From NCBI RefSeq assembly GCF_000760035.1, contig NZ_JNAO01000013.1:124001-188000 (forward strand): a stretch of DNA of 64,000 bases. Direction: 5' to 3'. Positions 54,733 through 63,484 of this stretch are shown here, piece by piece (position 1 is the first letter of the stretch; each line of letters begins with the position of its first letter). The translations under genes and the position numbers were made by a program. The notes beneath the pieces are model-generated. The model did no database searches, was not told the origin of the DNA, and worked only from the letters and a program-made list of their open reading frames with translations. The stretch is from Prochlorococcus marinus str. MIT 9314 (lineage in GTDB: Bacteria; Cyanobacteriota; Cyanobacteriia; PCC-6307; Cyanobiaceae).

Positions 54733-56838
54733 TTGGAACTTCCTTTAGACCATTTTCGTTTAATTGGCGTAAGCCCCTCTGCAACTTCTGAGGAAATATT
54801 AAGGGCGTTTCAATTGCGGTTAGATAAAACACCTGATGAAGGTTTTACGTATGAAGTTTTAACCCAAAGATCAGAGCTGCTTCGTCTCACTGCCGATCTA
54901 CTTACAGATCCAGAAAGTAGAAGAGAGTATGAAAATCTGTTATTAAATGGGAATTCTGGATTGGATTTTTCCTCAAATAGACAAGTAGCAGGTTTAATAC
55001 TTCTTTGGGAATCAGGTTCACCAAAAGAAGCTTTTAAAATTACGAGAAAAGCATTGCAACCCCCACAAACTCCAGCTTTAGGAAGTAGTAGAGAAGCTGA
55101 TTTAACATTATTGGCTGCTTTAACAGCTAGAGATTCTGCAATTCTGGAACAACAGCTAAGATCCTATTCGAACGCGGCAGACTTTTTACATGAAGGTATA
55201 CAACTTCTACAAAGAATGGGAAAGCTTGGAGATATAAGAAAAGAACTTGAAGAAGATTTGGTTGCTTTGCTTCCTTACAGAATCCTAGATCTACTTAGTA
55301 GGGATCTAAATGATCAAGAGTCTCATAAAAAAGGCTTAAGTATGTTGGAAAATTTAATAATCAAAAGAGGTGGTTTGGAAGGTAATAATAAATCTGAATA
55401 TAAAGATTATTTAAATCAGCAAGAGTTTGAAACTTTTTTTCAACAAATAAAGCCATTTTTGACAGTGCAAGAACAGATTGATTTGTTTCTTGAATTACAA
55501 AAAAGAGGATCATTAGAAGCAGGATTTTTAGCGTTTCTTTCCCTAACAGCTATTGGTTTCTCTAGAAGAAAGCCGGAAAAATTATTTGAAGCGAGGAGAA
55601 TTTTAAAGAAACTAAATTTATCAGGTCTTGATTCAATGCCTTTAGTTGGTTGCTTAGATTTGCTTTTAGCTGATATTGACCAAGCCTCCGCACGGTTTTC
55701 AAGTAGTTCTGATGAAAATTTACGAGATTGGCTTAATAATTATCCTGGAAATAAGTTAGAGGCGATATGTATTTTCTGTAAAAATTGGTTAGAGAATGAT
55801 GTTTTAGTTGGGTATAGAGATATTGACTCAAAAGAGGTGGATTTAGATTCTTGGTTTGAAGATAGGGAAATTCAAGAATTTATTGAAAAATTAGAAAAGA
55901 AATCAAATAAAATTTCAATTAGGTCAAATCTTCAAAACCAACAAACTGAAAAGGAATCCTCCATAAAAACGACTGAAGATTTTGATAATACACTGGGCAA
56001 TATTGATGAAAGAAGATTACCTTGGCCTGGTGGCATAAAACAAGGCTTTGAAAAGGATGAGACCAAAGAAATTGAATTCAATGAGGAATACTTTAAGAAA
56101 AAACCAATAGAATTTTATAATTTTTTAATTGAAAAGATTGCTGAATTAAAGTTTAGTTTTGGGGAATTCTTAAAGGATAAAGAGATAATTAATCGGTCGC
56201 CTTATTTGATTTATATCTATGCGTTTTTGATATTATTTGTATTTGGTATTGGTATTGGATTTTTAAGAAATAATTTAAAAAAATCAAATCAGGACCAATC
56301 TATTACTGAAAAACCTTTAATTGCAATAGATAAGAATCAAAAGCTTAGTGAGATAGATATTATTCAAGAAATAAAAAAAAATCCTTCAAGTAAATTGGAT
56401 TCTATTTCTGAGAAATCTACTTCAATTATTTACTATGAATTCAAAGAACTTAATACTGCTTCACCTTCTTTGGAAGATATAAGGAATTTAATTAATGGAT
56501 GGCTTCTTAGTAAAAGTAATTACTTAGCCGGAAAGAGTGAAATTAATCTTTCTAAGATTGTCAGTAAAGGACTAATTGATCGAACAATCGAAGAAAGACA
56601 GAACGATATCAAGAAAGGAATTTATAAGGAGATTAATTCCCAAATAAGTAAGATTGATATGGAATCGCAAACTTCATCTCGGATAGTTGTTTTAGTAGAA
56701 TTGAATTATTTAGAAAGGTTAGTAAAGAATTCTGGAGAATTGATTAATGAAACATCATTAAATCCCCTTAAAGTTAAATATATTTTGGGGTTTTCAAATA
56801 AATCATGGAAATTGGTTGATTTCGTGAGCGGCTTGTAA
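54733..56838 (+). CDS. ftn2: ZipN/Ftn2 (ARC6-like) cell division protein
   Basis: Cyanobacterial divisome organiser that anchors FtsZ to the membrane, the ancestor of plant ARC6. The 701 residues have an N-terminal J-like domain (about 5-68, DHFRLIGVSPSATSEEILRA), a long helical cytosolic region, one membrane span near 490-512 (YLIYIYAFLILFVFGIGIGF) and a C-terminal DUF4101/IMS domain (about 575-701) outside the membrane. The start is a TTG followed by ELPLDHFRLIG, the conserved beginning. It functionally replaces the absent ftsA for the FtsZ encoded at 30315-31430. Confidence 0.93.
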   Translation: MELPLDHFRLIGVSPSATSEEILRAFQLRLDKTPDEGFTYEVLTQRSELLRLTADLLTDPESRREYENLLLNGNSGLDFSSNRQVAGLILLWESGSPKEAFKITRKALQPPQTPALGSSREADLTLLAALTARDSAILEQQLRSYSNAADFLHEGIQLLQRMGKLGDIRKELEEDLVALLPYRILDLLSRDLNDQESHKKGLSMLENLIIKRGGLEGNNKSEYKDYLNQQEFETFFQQIKPFLTVQEQIDLFLELQKRGSLEAGFLAFLSLTAIGFSRRKPEKLFEARRILKKLNLSGLDSMPLVGCLDLLLADIDQASARFSSSSDENLRDWLNNYPGNKLEAICIFCKNWLENDVLVGYRDIDSKEVDLDSWFEDREIQEFIEKLEKKSNKISIRSNLQNQQTEKESSIKTTEDFDNTLGNIDERRLPWPGGIKQGFEKDETKEIEFNEEYFKKKPIEFYNFLIEKIAELKFSFGEFLKDKEIINRSPYLIYIYAFLILFVFGIGIGFLRNNLKKSNQDQSITEKPLIAIDKNQKLSEIDIIQEIKKNPSSKLDSISEKSTSIIYYEFKELNTASPSLEDIRNLINGWLLSKSNYLAGKSEINLSKIVSKGLIDRTIEERQNDIKKGIYKEINSQISKIDMESQTSSRIVVLVELNYLERLVKNSGELINETSLNPLKVKYILGFSNKSWKLVDFVSGL

Positions 56839-56885
56839 TTACAAACTTCAAGATCATCTATAATAAATAAAATTACTTTTTAATA

Positions 56886-58355
56886 ATGTTTGATGAACTC
56901 TCGTCACGCTTTGAAGACGCAGTAAAGGGTTTAAGAGGCGAAGCAAAAATTAGTGAAAATAATATAAACGATGCCTTGAAGGAGGTAAAAAGAGCACTCC
57001 TTGATGCAGATGTTAGTTTGTCTGTAGTAAAAGAGTTTATTTCAGATGTCAAAGATAAAGCTGTTGGAGAAGAAGTAGTTAGGGGTGTAAACCCAGGTCA
57101 AAAATTTATTGAGGTTGTAAATAAAGAATTGATTAATATTATGGGGAATGAAAATTCTCCATTATACGAAAATGAAAATAGTCCTACCGTCATTTTGATG
57201 GCTGGACTTCAGGGAGCGGGTAAAACAACCGCAACAGGAAAATTAGGACTTTATTTAAAGGAAAAAGATAAAAAAGTTCTTTTGGTGGCTGCAGATATTT
57301 ATCGACCAGCAGCTGTAGAGCAGCTTAAAACATTGGGAAGTCAATATGAATTGGAAGTTTTTTCAGCTAAAGAAAAAAATAGCAAACCAGAAGAAATAGC
57401 AAAGGAAGCATTGAATTTCGCTAGTGAAAATGAATTCAATTCGATAATTATTGATACTGCCGGAAGACTGCAAATTGATGATTCCATGATGGGTGAAATG
57501 GTTCGAATAAAAGAAGTTTCTAATCCTGATGAGGTTTTGCTTGTTGTTGATTCAATGATTGGGCAAGAAGCTGCAGACTTAACAAAATCATTTCATGAAA
57601 AAGTAGGCATCACAGGGGCGATATTAACTAAGTTGGATGGTGACTCAAGAGGTGGAGCTGCTTTATCAATAAGAAAAATAAGTGGTAAACCAATCAAATT
57701 TATAGGTGTAGGCGAAAAAATAGAGGCATTGCAACCATTTCATCCAGAGAGAATGGCTAGCAGAATTTTAGGGATGGGCGATGTATTGACACTTGTTGAA
57801 AAAGCACAAAAAGAAGTTGAACTTGCTGATGCAGAAGCTATGCAAAAGAAACTTCAAGAAGCGACTTTTGATTTTAATGATTTTGTAAAGCAAATGAGAT
57901 TAATTAAAAGAATGGGTTCACTTGGTGGATTAATTAAATTGATTCCTGGAATGAATAAAATAGATGATGGGATGATAAAAGATGGAGAAGATCAACTTAA
58001 GAAAATAGAATCTATGATCTCGTCAATGACTCTTGAAGAGAAACAAAAACCTGAAGTTCTAGCTGCTCAACCCTCAAGAAGACAAAGAATCGCTCAAGGT
58101 AGCGGTTATGAAGCAAAAGATGTAGATAAAGTTTTGGCCGATTTTCAAAGAATGAGAGGTTTTATGAAACAAATGTCTAACGGAGGTATGCCAGGAATGC
58201 CAGGAATGGGAGGAATGCCAGGAATGGGAGGAATGCCAGGAATGGGAGGTATGCCAGGAATGGGAGGAATGCCAGGAATGGGAGGGATGAATAGTAATAA
58301 GCCAATGAAAAAACAAAAAAATAATAAAAAGAAAAAAGGTTTTGCCGATTTATAG
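56886..58355 (+). CDS. ffh: signal recognition particle protein Ffh
   Basis: GTPase that binds signal peptides and the SRP RNA (at 30201-30294) for membrane targeting. The 489 residues comprise the N domain, the G domain with GLQGAGKTTATGKLG, VAADIYRPAAVEQL, IIDTAGRLQID and TKLDGDSRGGAALS, and the M domain with the RNA-binding MNKIDDGMIKDGEDQLKK and RIAQGSGYEAKDVD region. The C-terminal tail is a Met/Gly/Pro repeat (GGMPGM) encoded by 18-base tandem repeats, then a Lys-rich end. The Met-rich tail extends the signal-peptide-binding domain. Confidence 0.97.
   Translation: MFDELSSRFEDAVKGLRGEAKISENNINDALKEVKRALLDADVSLSVVKEFISDVKDKAVGEEVVRGVNPGQKFIEVVNKELINIMGNENSPLYENENSPTVILMAGLQGAGKTTATGKLGLYLKEKDKKVLLVAADIYRPAAVEQLKTLGSQYELEVFSAKEKNSKPEEIAKEALNFASENEFNSIIIDTAGRLQIDDSMMGEMVRIKEVSNPDEVLLVVDSMIGQEAADLTKSFHEKVGITGAILTKLDGDSRGGAALSIRKISGKPIKFIGVGEKIEALQPFHPERMASRILGMGDVLTLVEKAQKEVELADAEAMQKKLQEATFDFNDFVKQMRLIKRMGSLGGLIKLIPGMNKIDDGMIKDGEDQLKKIESMISSMTLEEKQKPEVLAAQPSRRQRIAQGSGYEAKDVDKVLADFQRMRGFMKQMSNGGMPGMPGMGGMPGMGGMPGMGGMPGMGGMPGMGGMNSNKPMKKQKNNKKKKGFADL
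58188..58286 (+). repeat. 18-base tandem repeat inside ffh
   Basis: Five head-to-tail copies of ATGCCAGGAATGGGAGGA begin at 58197, differing only in the last base (A, A, T, A, G), preceded by a nine-base half copy at 58188. Each copy encodes MPGMGG in frame, so a change in copy number alters the Ffh tail by six residues without a frameshift. It is a coding minisatellite and not a CRISPR array. Confidence 0.9.
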
Positions 58356-58409
58356 TTTCTATATTTTTACCTTTAAATGATATTATTATTAAAAACGCAT
58401 TAATTTAAG

Positions 58410-58772
58410 ATGATTAAATTGCGCCTTAAGCGCTTTGGAAAGAAAAAAGAGGCAAGTTTCAGAATTGTTGCATGCAATAGTACTTCCAGAAGAGATGGTA
58501 GACCTTTACAAGAACTAGGTTTTTATAATCCAAGAACTAAGGAAACCAGGCTTGATACAGAAGCTTTAAGAACAAGACTTACTCAGGGTGCTCAGCCAAC
58601 TAATGTTGTGAGAACTTTATTAGAAAAGGGAGGGTTATTAGAAAAAACAGAAAGACCCTCTATCGCAATTGGTAAAGCAAAGTTAGAGAAGGAAAAATTA
58701 GCCAAGGCTAAAACTAAAGAAGAAAATGATAGTAGTAAAACTGAAAGCGAGGGTAATGAAGCTGAAAGCTAG
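58410..58772 (+). CDS. rpsP: 30S ribosomal protein S16
   Basis: Small-subunit protein. The first 80 residues are the S16 domain ([34 protein letters not shown]). The 120-residue total includes a charged C-terminal tail of about 40 residues rich in Lys, Glu and Ser, usual for cyanobacterial S16. It lies 54 bases after ffh and 36 before phoH, so these are probably co-transcribed. Confidence 0.97.
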   Translation: MIKLRLKRFGKKKEASFRIVACNSTSRRDGRPLQELGFYNPRTKETRLDTEALRTRLTQGAQPTNVVRTLLEKGGLLEKTERPSIAIGKAKLEKEKLAKAKTKEENDSSKTESEGNEAES

Positions 58773-58808
58773 TGAGTTGATAAATTTTTATTCTTATTCA
58801 ATAACTAG

Positions 58809-59765
58809 ATGAAGGAAGTTTCCAAAACTGGTCACTTCAAAATAGATTTGCCAAGCTCTGATGCCGCTACAGCATTATCTGGACATGGTAATTCTTTCTT
58901 AAAAAAATTTGAGTCTCTGACAGGAGTTTCTTTAACTATAAGAGGTTTACAACTTGAGATGAACGGTGTCATATCTAAAATTGAAAGAGCCTCAGCATTA
59001 GTAGAACTAACAAGACCAATTTGGGAACAAGGGTTAGAAGTCCCAGAGGCAGATCTTAGAGCAGCTTTAAGTTCTTTAAATATGGGCGAATCGTCTTCAC
59101 ATGCTGAACTTGGAAAAAAAATTCTTGCGCGTTCCAAAGAAGGAAGATATTTAAGACCAAGAACTATAAGGCAAAAAGAATATGTTGAATCAATTGAAAA
59201 CTTTGATCTTACGTTCGCGATTGGTCCAGCTGGAACTGGTAAGACATTTTTAGCAACTGTTTGCGCGGCACGACTCTTGAACGAGAAAAAAATTGAAAAA
59301 ATTGTTTTAACCAGACCAGCTGTAGAAGCTGGTGAAAGTTTGGGATTTCTACCTGGTGATTTGCAACAAAAAGTAGATCCATATTTAAGACCCCTATTTG
59401 ATTCTTTACATAGTATTTTTGGGTTTGACAGAACAAATTCTTTAATCGATAAGGGGATTATTGAAGTTGCACCTTTAGCATTTATGAGAGGAAGAACCTT
59501 AGATAATTCTATGGTTATCCTTGATGAAGCACAAAATACTACTTGCTCCCAAATGAGAATGTTTTTAACCAGATTGGGTGATAGATCTAAAATGGTTGTA
59601 AACGGAGATATTACACAAATTGATTTAAATAAAGATCAGGAAAGCGGCCTCATCGAAGCATCGAGAATTTTCTCTGAAACTAAAGGTATAAAATTTTGTT
59701 ATTTAACTGTTGAAGATGTAGTTCGTCATCCTTTAGTTCAGAAAATTATTCAGGCTTATCAATAA
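58809..59765 (+). CDS. phoH: PhoH-family ATPase
   Basis: Cytosolic P-loop ATPase of the PhoH/YbeZ group, 318 residues, involved in RNA metabolism in other bacteria. An N-terminal KH-like region is followed by RQKEYVESIENFDLTFAIGP, the Walker A GPAGTGKTFLATV near residue 140, LTRPAVEAGESLGFLPGDL, the Walker B MVILDEAQNTT near residue 238 and VVNGDITQIDL. Phosphate regulation is not evident; I see no Pho box upstream. Confidence 0.95.
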   Translation: MKEVSKTGHFKIDLPSSDAATALSGHGNSFLKKFESLTGVSLTIRGLQLEMNGVISKIERASALVELTRPIWEQGLEVPEADLRAALSSLNMGESSSHAELGKKILARSKEGRYLRPRTIRQKEYVESIENFDLTFAIGPAGTGKTFLATVCAARLLNEKKIEKIVLTRPAVEAGESLGFLPGDLQQKVDPYLRPLFDSLHSIFGFDRTNSLIDKGIIEVAPLAFMRGRTLDNSMVILDEAQNTTCSQMRMFLTRLGDRSKMVVNGDITQIDLNKDQESGLIEASRIFSETKGIKFCYLTVEDVVRHPLVQKIIQAYQ

Positions 59766-59838
59766 CTTTATAACTCTGGAGATCCGTACCCTGAAATTTT
59801 AAAAATCGAGTAGAATAAAAACATATTTAAAAAAGAAA

Positions 59839-60576
59839 ATGCCTGCAAGTAGTAATTTCAATCAAGCTATTCGTGAAGCACAAACTAGTTCAATTGTTGG
59901 ACCTAACGTTGTTAAAAAAGCTTTACCTTACGTAGGTGGAGGTATGGTTCTAACTTCTTTAGGCGTTTTAGCAGGTGTCTCACTCATAGCAACAAATCCT
60001 GGGCTTTTCCAGCCTCTTTCAATAGTTGCATTAATTGCAGAATTGGTTTTGTTTTTTATAGCCACAAGTGCTGCAAATAATGCAAATAATGCAAAGGCTT
60101 TGCCTTTATTAACAGGCTTTAGCTTGTTAACTGGATTCACCTTAAGTGGAATAGTTGCTTTAGCAATAGGAACCATTGGTATTGGTTCTGTTGGAACAGC
60201 TGCATTAGCTACAGGTATAACTTTCGTTATTGCCTCTTATACTGGCCAAAGAATGAGTGATAGTGTTGGTCAAGCACTAAGTGGGGTAGTTGGTCTTGGG
60301 CTGATAGGACTGCTTATAGCAATGTTTGTTCAATTAATTGGAGGATTCTTTGCTCCAGCCTTTTTTGGAGGTTCAGGACTCGAATTGATTATTGCAGGTT
60401 TTGGAACAGTCTTATTCGTTGCAATGTCATTTGTCGATTTCTATACAATGCCAAGAAGATATAATGATGAGCAATACCTTGCAGGGGCTTTAGGTATGTA
60501 TTTAACTTATATAAATCTTTTTGTTTTTATTTTAAGATTAATGATTGCACTTCAAGGCGGCGGAAGAAGAGACTAA
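59839..60576 (+). CDS. Bax inhibitor-1 (BI-1/YccA) family membrane protein
   Basis: Integral membrane protein of 245 residues with seven hydrophobic segments. The family stretches are FIATSAANNANNAKALPLL, ATGITFVIASYTGQ and VDFYTMPRRYNDEQYLAGAL, followed by the last helix LTYINLFVFILRLM. Bacterial relatives (YccA, YetJ) modulate FtsH or conduct calcium; which applies here is unknown. It is followed by a strong bidirectional terminator. Confidence 0.93.
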   Translation: MPASSNFNQAIREAQTSSIVGPNVVKKALPYVGGGMVLTSLGVLAGVSLIATNPGLFQPLSIVALIAELVLFFIATSAANNANNAKALPLLTGFSLLTGFTLSGIVALAIGTIGIGSVGTAALATGITFVIASYTGQRMSDSVGQALSGVVGLGLIGLLIAMFVQLIGGFFAPAFFGGSGLELIIAGFGTVLFVAMSFVDFYTMPRRYNDEQYLAGALGMYLTYINLFVFILRLMIALQGGGRRD

Positions 60577-60602
60577 ACACATTAACTTAAACAATTAAAC
60601 CT

Positions 60603-60632
60603 AAAGCGTAGATTTGTTTCTACGCTTTTTTA
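60603..60632. terminator. bidirectional rho-independent terminator
   Basis: AAAGCGTAGA (60603-60612) pairs perfectly with TCTACGCTTT (60619-60628) around TTTGTT, followed by further T on the plus strand. It ends the Bax-inhibitor-1 gene and lies at the stop of the convergent gene at 60630, so it can serve both. Confidence 0.85.
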
Positions 60633-61157
60633 TTGGGCGATATCAAGAATTTGTTTTTTTATAAATTCCTTTTGCTCTGGGTCATACTTTACTGAATTAT
60701 CAAAACTATTGCCCATATCATCTAAGTCTCTAAGGACTTGATTGACAGACTTTGTAACTGACTTAGTTTCTAACAGTTTTAAAATAGCCTTGCATCTATC
60801 TGAAATATTTTTCGATGTTATCTCATATTCATGATTATTATTTCTTTGATGAATAATAATTTGAGCCGAACTCATTATTAAATTTTTTACTACTATATCT
60901 GTTACAGCATCACCACCTTCGTTCAGTTTGTAAATTAGTGAAAAAGGAAGTTTATCTAACAAAAAACAGTCTTTATCTGATAAAGCATATGCAAAAAATC
61001 CTCTGAGTCCATTTCTCGTTCTAGTTAGCTCTGCGATTCTATCTGCTAAAACCTCTTCGCTGAGTAGATCTTCACCCCACTCTTTGCACCATTGTGCGGA
61101 TATGTTTATTGCTTGTGTGAACGAAGCTTCTTTTAAATCTATGGTTTTTTTTTCCAT
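60630..61157 (-). CDS. conserved hypothetical protein
   Basis: I do not recognise this 175-residue soluble protein. It is acidic and mostly helical, without signal peptide, membrane span or metal motif. Distinct stretches are AQWCKEWGEDLLSEEVLADR, LTRTRNGLRGFFAYALSD and DIVVKNLIMSSAQIIIHQR, the kind of pattern seen in lineage-conserved cyanobacterial proteins. It reads divergently from era across 38 bases, which must hold both start regions. Confidence 0.8.
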   Translation of the reverse strand: MEKKTIDLKEASFTQAINISAQWCKEWGEDLLSEEVLADRIAELTRTRNGLRGFFAYALSDKDCFLLDKLPFSLIYKLNEGGDAVTDIVVKNLIMSSAQIIIHQRNNNHEYEITSKNISDRCKAILKLLETKSVTKSVNQVLRDLDDMGNSFDNSVKYDPEQKEFIKKQILDIAQ

Positions 61158-61195
61158 TTTTGTTCAGAATTTTATTATTGATGCATTAAAAGTCT

Positions 61196-62107
61196 TTGAC
61201 CAATTATAGATCTGGGTTTGTAACTTTACTAGGAAGGCCAAATGTGGGTAAATCTACTTTAATAAATAAATTGATTGGAGAAAAAATAACAATTACTTCT
61301 CCAATAGCGCAAACTACAAGAAATAAATTAAAAGGAATACTTACTACAAAAAATGGGCAAATAATTTTTGTCGATACGCCTGGCGTGCATAAACCTCATC
61401 ATCGACTTGGAGAAATTTTAGTAAAAAATGCAAAATCTGCAATTAATGGAGTTGATATGATAATTTTTGTAATTGATTCAAGTGAAAAACCTGGTAGAGG
61501 TGATGAATATATTTTGAACTTTTTACTCGCAAATAAAACTGATTTTATTGTTGCATTGAATAAGTGGGATTTGGTTAATAAAGAATTTAGGAATTTACGA
61601 TTAGATCAATATAGAAGATTTTTTGGGATTAATAGAAACTTTCAAGTTGTAAGTGCTTCTCAAGGAGAAGGATGTTCTGAACTAGTCGATATGGCTCTTA
61701 AATTTCTTCCTGAGGGACCAAAACTTTATGGCGAAGAGACGATTTGCGACCAACCATTAGATAACTTATTATCTGATTTGGTAAGAGAACAGGTATTAAA
61801 AAATACAAGAGAAGAAGTACCTCATAGTGTCGCAGTAAAGATAGAAAAGAGAGAGGAAATGAAAAGAAAAAATGGCAAAGTTTTTACAGCTATTTTGGCC
61901 ACTATTATTGTTGAAAGATCTACTCAAAAAGGCATTCTTATAGGAAAGAAAGGTTCAATGTTAAAAATGATTGGTCAGTCAGCAAGATCAAATATGTCAA
62001 CATTAATTGATGGTCCAGTTCACCTTGAGTTGTTTGTAAAAGTTGTTCCAAATTGGAGAAAAAAAGAATCAAGGTTAATGGAGTTTGGTTATGAGGAAGA
62101 ATTCTAG
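61196..62107 (+). CDS. era: GTPase Era
   Basis: Essential GTPase of 16S rRNA maturation. The 303 residues have G1 GRPNVGKSTL near residue 13, G2 with SPIAQTTRNK, G3 DTPGVHKPHHRLGE, G4 NKWD and G5 SASQGEG, then the C-terminal KH domain (GKKGSMLKMIGQSARSNM). The start is a TTG at 61196; the conserved FVTLLGRPNVG begins at residue 8, so no later start fits. trmD begins directly after its stop codon. Confidence 0.97.
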   Translation: MTNYRSGFVTLLGRPNVGKSTLINKLIGEKITITSPIAQTTRNKLKGILTTKNGQIIFVDTPGVHKPHHRLGEILVKNAKSAINGVDMIIFVIDSSEKPGRGDEYILNFLLANKTDFIVALNKWDLVNKEFRNLRLDQYRRFFGINRNFQVVSASQGEGCSELVDMALKFLPEGPKLYGEETICDQPLDNLLSDLVREQVLKNTREEVPHSVAVKIEKREEMKRKNGKVFTAILATIIVERSTQKGILIGKKGSMLKMIGQSARSNMSTLIDGPVHLELFVKVVPNWRKKESRLMEFGYEEEF

Positions 62108-62845
62108 ATGAGTGGTTTTAATTTTGATGTAATTACATTGTTCCCTAAAGCTTTTGAATTAATAAATAATTTAGGAGTCATAACAAGAGCTTTAGATAAG
62201 AATTTGATCGATGTAAATTTGCATGATTTAAGAGAATATGGAGAAGGTTCTTACAGACAAGTAGACGATAAGCCTTATGGAGGAGGTGCAGGTATGGTAT
62301 TAAAACCTGAACCTATTTATAAGGCATATGAATCAATTACAAAATCACCTAAAAGTAAAACTTTGTTGATGACCCCTCAGGGTAAAGTCTTAAAGCAAAA
62401 GGATCTTGCGAGATGGTCCACTTTGGATCAAATAATAATTATTTGTGGTCAATATGAAGGTTTTGATGAAAGGATTAGATGTTTAGCTGATGAAGAGATA
62501 TCGATAGGCGATTATGTCCTTTCTGGAGGTGAAATACCTGCTATATCAATAATAAATGGCGTATCTAGATTACTTCCTGGGACTCTTGGAGATTCCGAGT
62601 CGTTAGTAGATGAAAGTCACAACTCTTATTTATTAGAATATCCTCAATATACTAGACCTCAAGTTTTTAGAGAAATGAAAGTACCTGATGTCCTAATTAG
62701 CGGAAATCATAAACAAATAGAACTTTGGAGGAATGAAGAAAGGTTTAATAGAACTGTAAAAAGAAGAAAAGATTTAATTAAAAATAAATTCTATAATGAT
62801 CAAAACAATAATAATGAAGCAGATTTATGGTTTTGGGATATGTAA
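62108..62845 (+). CDS. trmD: tRNA (guanine-N1)-methyltransferase
   Basis: Methylates G37 of tRNAs to prevent frameshifting. Knotted SPOUT fold, 245 residues: [57 protein letters not shown] and the cofactor loop [22 protein letters not shown], followed by [19 protein letters not shown]. All motifs are intact. The start ATG abuts the era stop (TAGATG), so the two are translationally linked. Confidence 0.97.
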   Translation: MSGFNFDVITLFPKAFELINNLGVITRALDKNLIDVNLHDLREYGEGSYRQVDDKPYGGGAGMVLKPEPIYKAYESITKSPKSKTLLMTPQGKVLKQKDLARWSTLDQIIIICGQYEGFDERIRCLADEEISIGDYVLSGGEIPAISIINGVSRLLPGTLGDSESLVDESHNSYLLEYPQYTRPQVFREMKVPDVLISGNHKQIELWRNEERFNRTVKRRKDLIKNKFYNDQNNNNEADLWFWDM

Positions 62846-62923
62846 TTATAAAATCTCAATAAGAAAATCTTATTCATAAAATCAATATATGTATTTTTTA
62901 TATATATGCTGTATTTTTTTAAA

Positions 62924-63085
62924 TTAAAATATTGAATAAATAAATGGAGCTACAACTGAACCTTGAGTGATAACTATTAAAGCACCCATTATCACAATTG
63001 TAATTATTAGAGGCGCTAACCAATATTTTTTGCGGACTTTTAGAAAATCCCAGATATCTTGAATTAGTTCAAAAAATGCAGACAT
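62924..63085 (-). CDS. DUF5989 family small membrane protein
   Basis: A 53-residue frame, MSAFFELIQDIWDFLKVRKK then YWLAPLIITIVIMGALIVIT and a short tail QGSVVAPFIYSIF. A short amphipathic N-terminus, a basic turn and one membrane span match the DUF5989 pattern, which is commonly found beside SxtJ and NodU-type carbamoyltransferases. It starts four bases after the SxtJ-like gene on the same strand. Its role is unknown; from the linkage it may support carbamoylation at the membrane. Confidence 0.82.
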   Translation of the reverse strand: MSAFFELIQDIWDFLKVRKKYWLAPLIITIVIMGALIVITQGSVVAPFIYSIF

Positions 63086-63089
63086 AATG

Positions 63090-63482
63090 CTAAAAAATTT
63101 TCTTAAGGTTTATTTTCTTTCCTTTTGTAATTTCTTTGTATGAATTTACATTACCATTCACTCTTTTTAGAGGCTCATATTTAAAAAACTTCATAATTAT
63201 AGATATTGGTATAAGAACAAAAAAGAAAATTAATCCTAAAATAATATGACTATTTATCCAACCTAAAATATTTCCTATTTTCATCCATATTTTATAGGGA
63301 AAATAGAGCAAATTAGGTTTAATGATTCCTAGAAAGACAAATGGCAAACCTACTATAATTGTCCATTCTTTAAATGAATGAGCAAAAATTAGTGGTATTA
63401 AAAATCCAAAAATTAAAGGCAATCCAAATCCAAAAATTAATCCGAATTCTCTAAGACTTTTTTTAGTTAATAATTTATTCAT
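63090..63482 (-). CDS. SxtJ-family membrane protein
   Basis: 130 residues with three to four hydrophobic segments (GLIFGFGLPLIFGFLIPLIF, WTIIVGLPFVFLGII and INSHIILGLIFFFVLIPISI) and a basic C-terminal tail. It resembles SxtJ, named from saxitoxin clusters but widespread next to carbamoyltransferases; function unknown. I chose the ATG at 63482, which lies two bases after the carbamoyltransferase stop; a TTG at 63488 would add two residues. Confidence 0.82.
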   Translation of the reverse strand: MNKLLTKKSLREFGLIFGFGLPLIFGFLIPLIFAHSFKEWTIIVGLPFVFLGIIKPNLLYFPYKIWMKIGNILGWINSHIILGLIFFFVLIPISIIMKFFKYEPLKRVNGNVNSYKEITKGKKINLKKIF

Positions 63483-63484
63483 GA

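Noticed and set aside
58074-58316. Minus-strand His/Ser-rich frame and a CRISPR-like look of the repeat
   Set aside because: It is the antisense of the ffh MPGMGG repeats; the units are contiguous without spacers, so it is not CRISPR.
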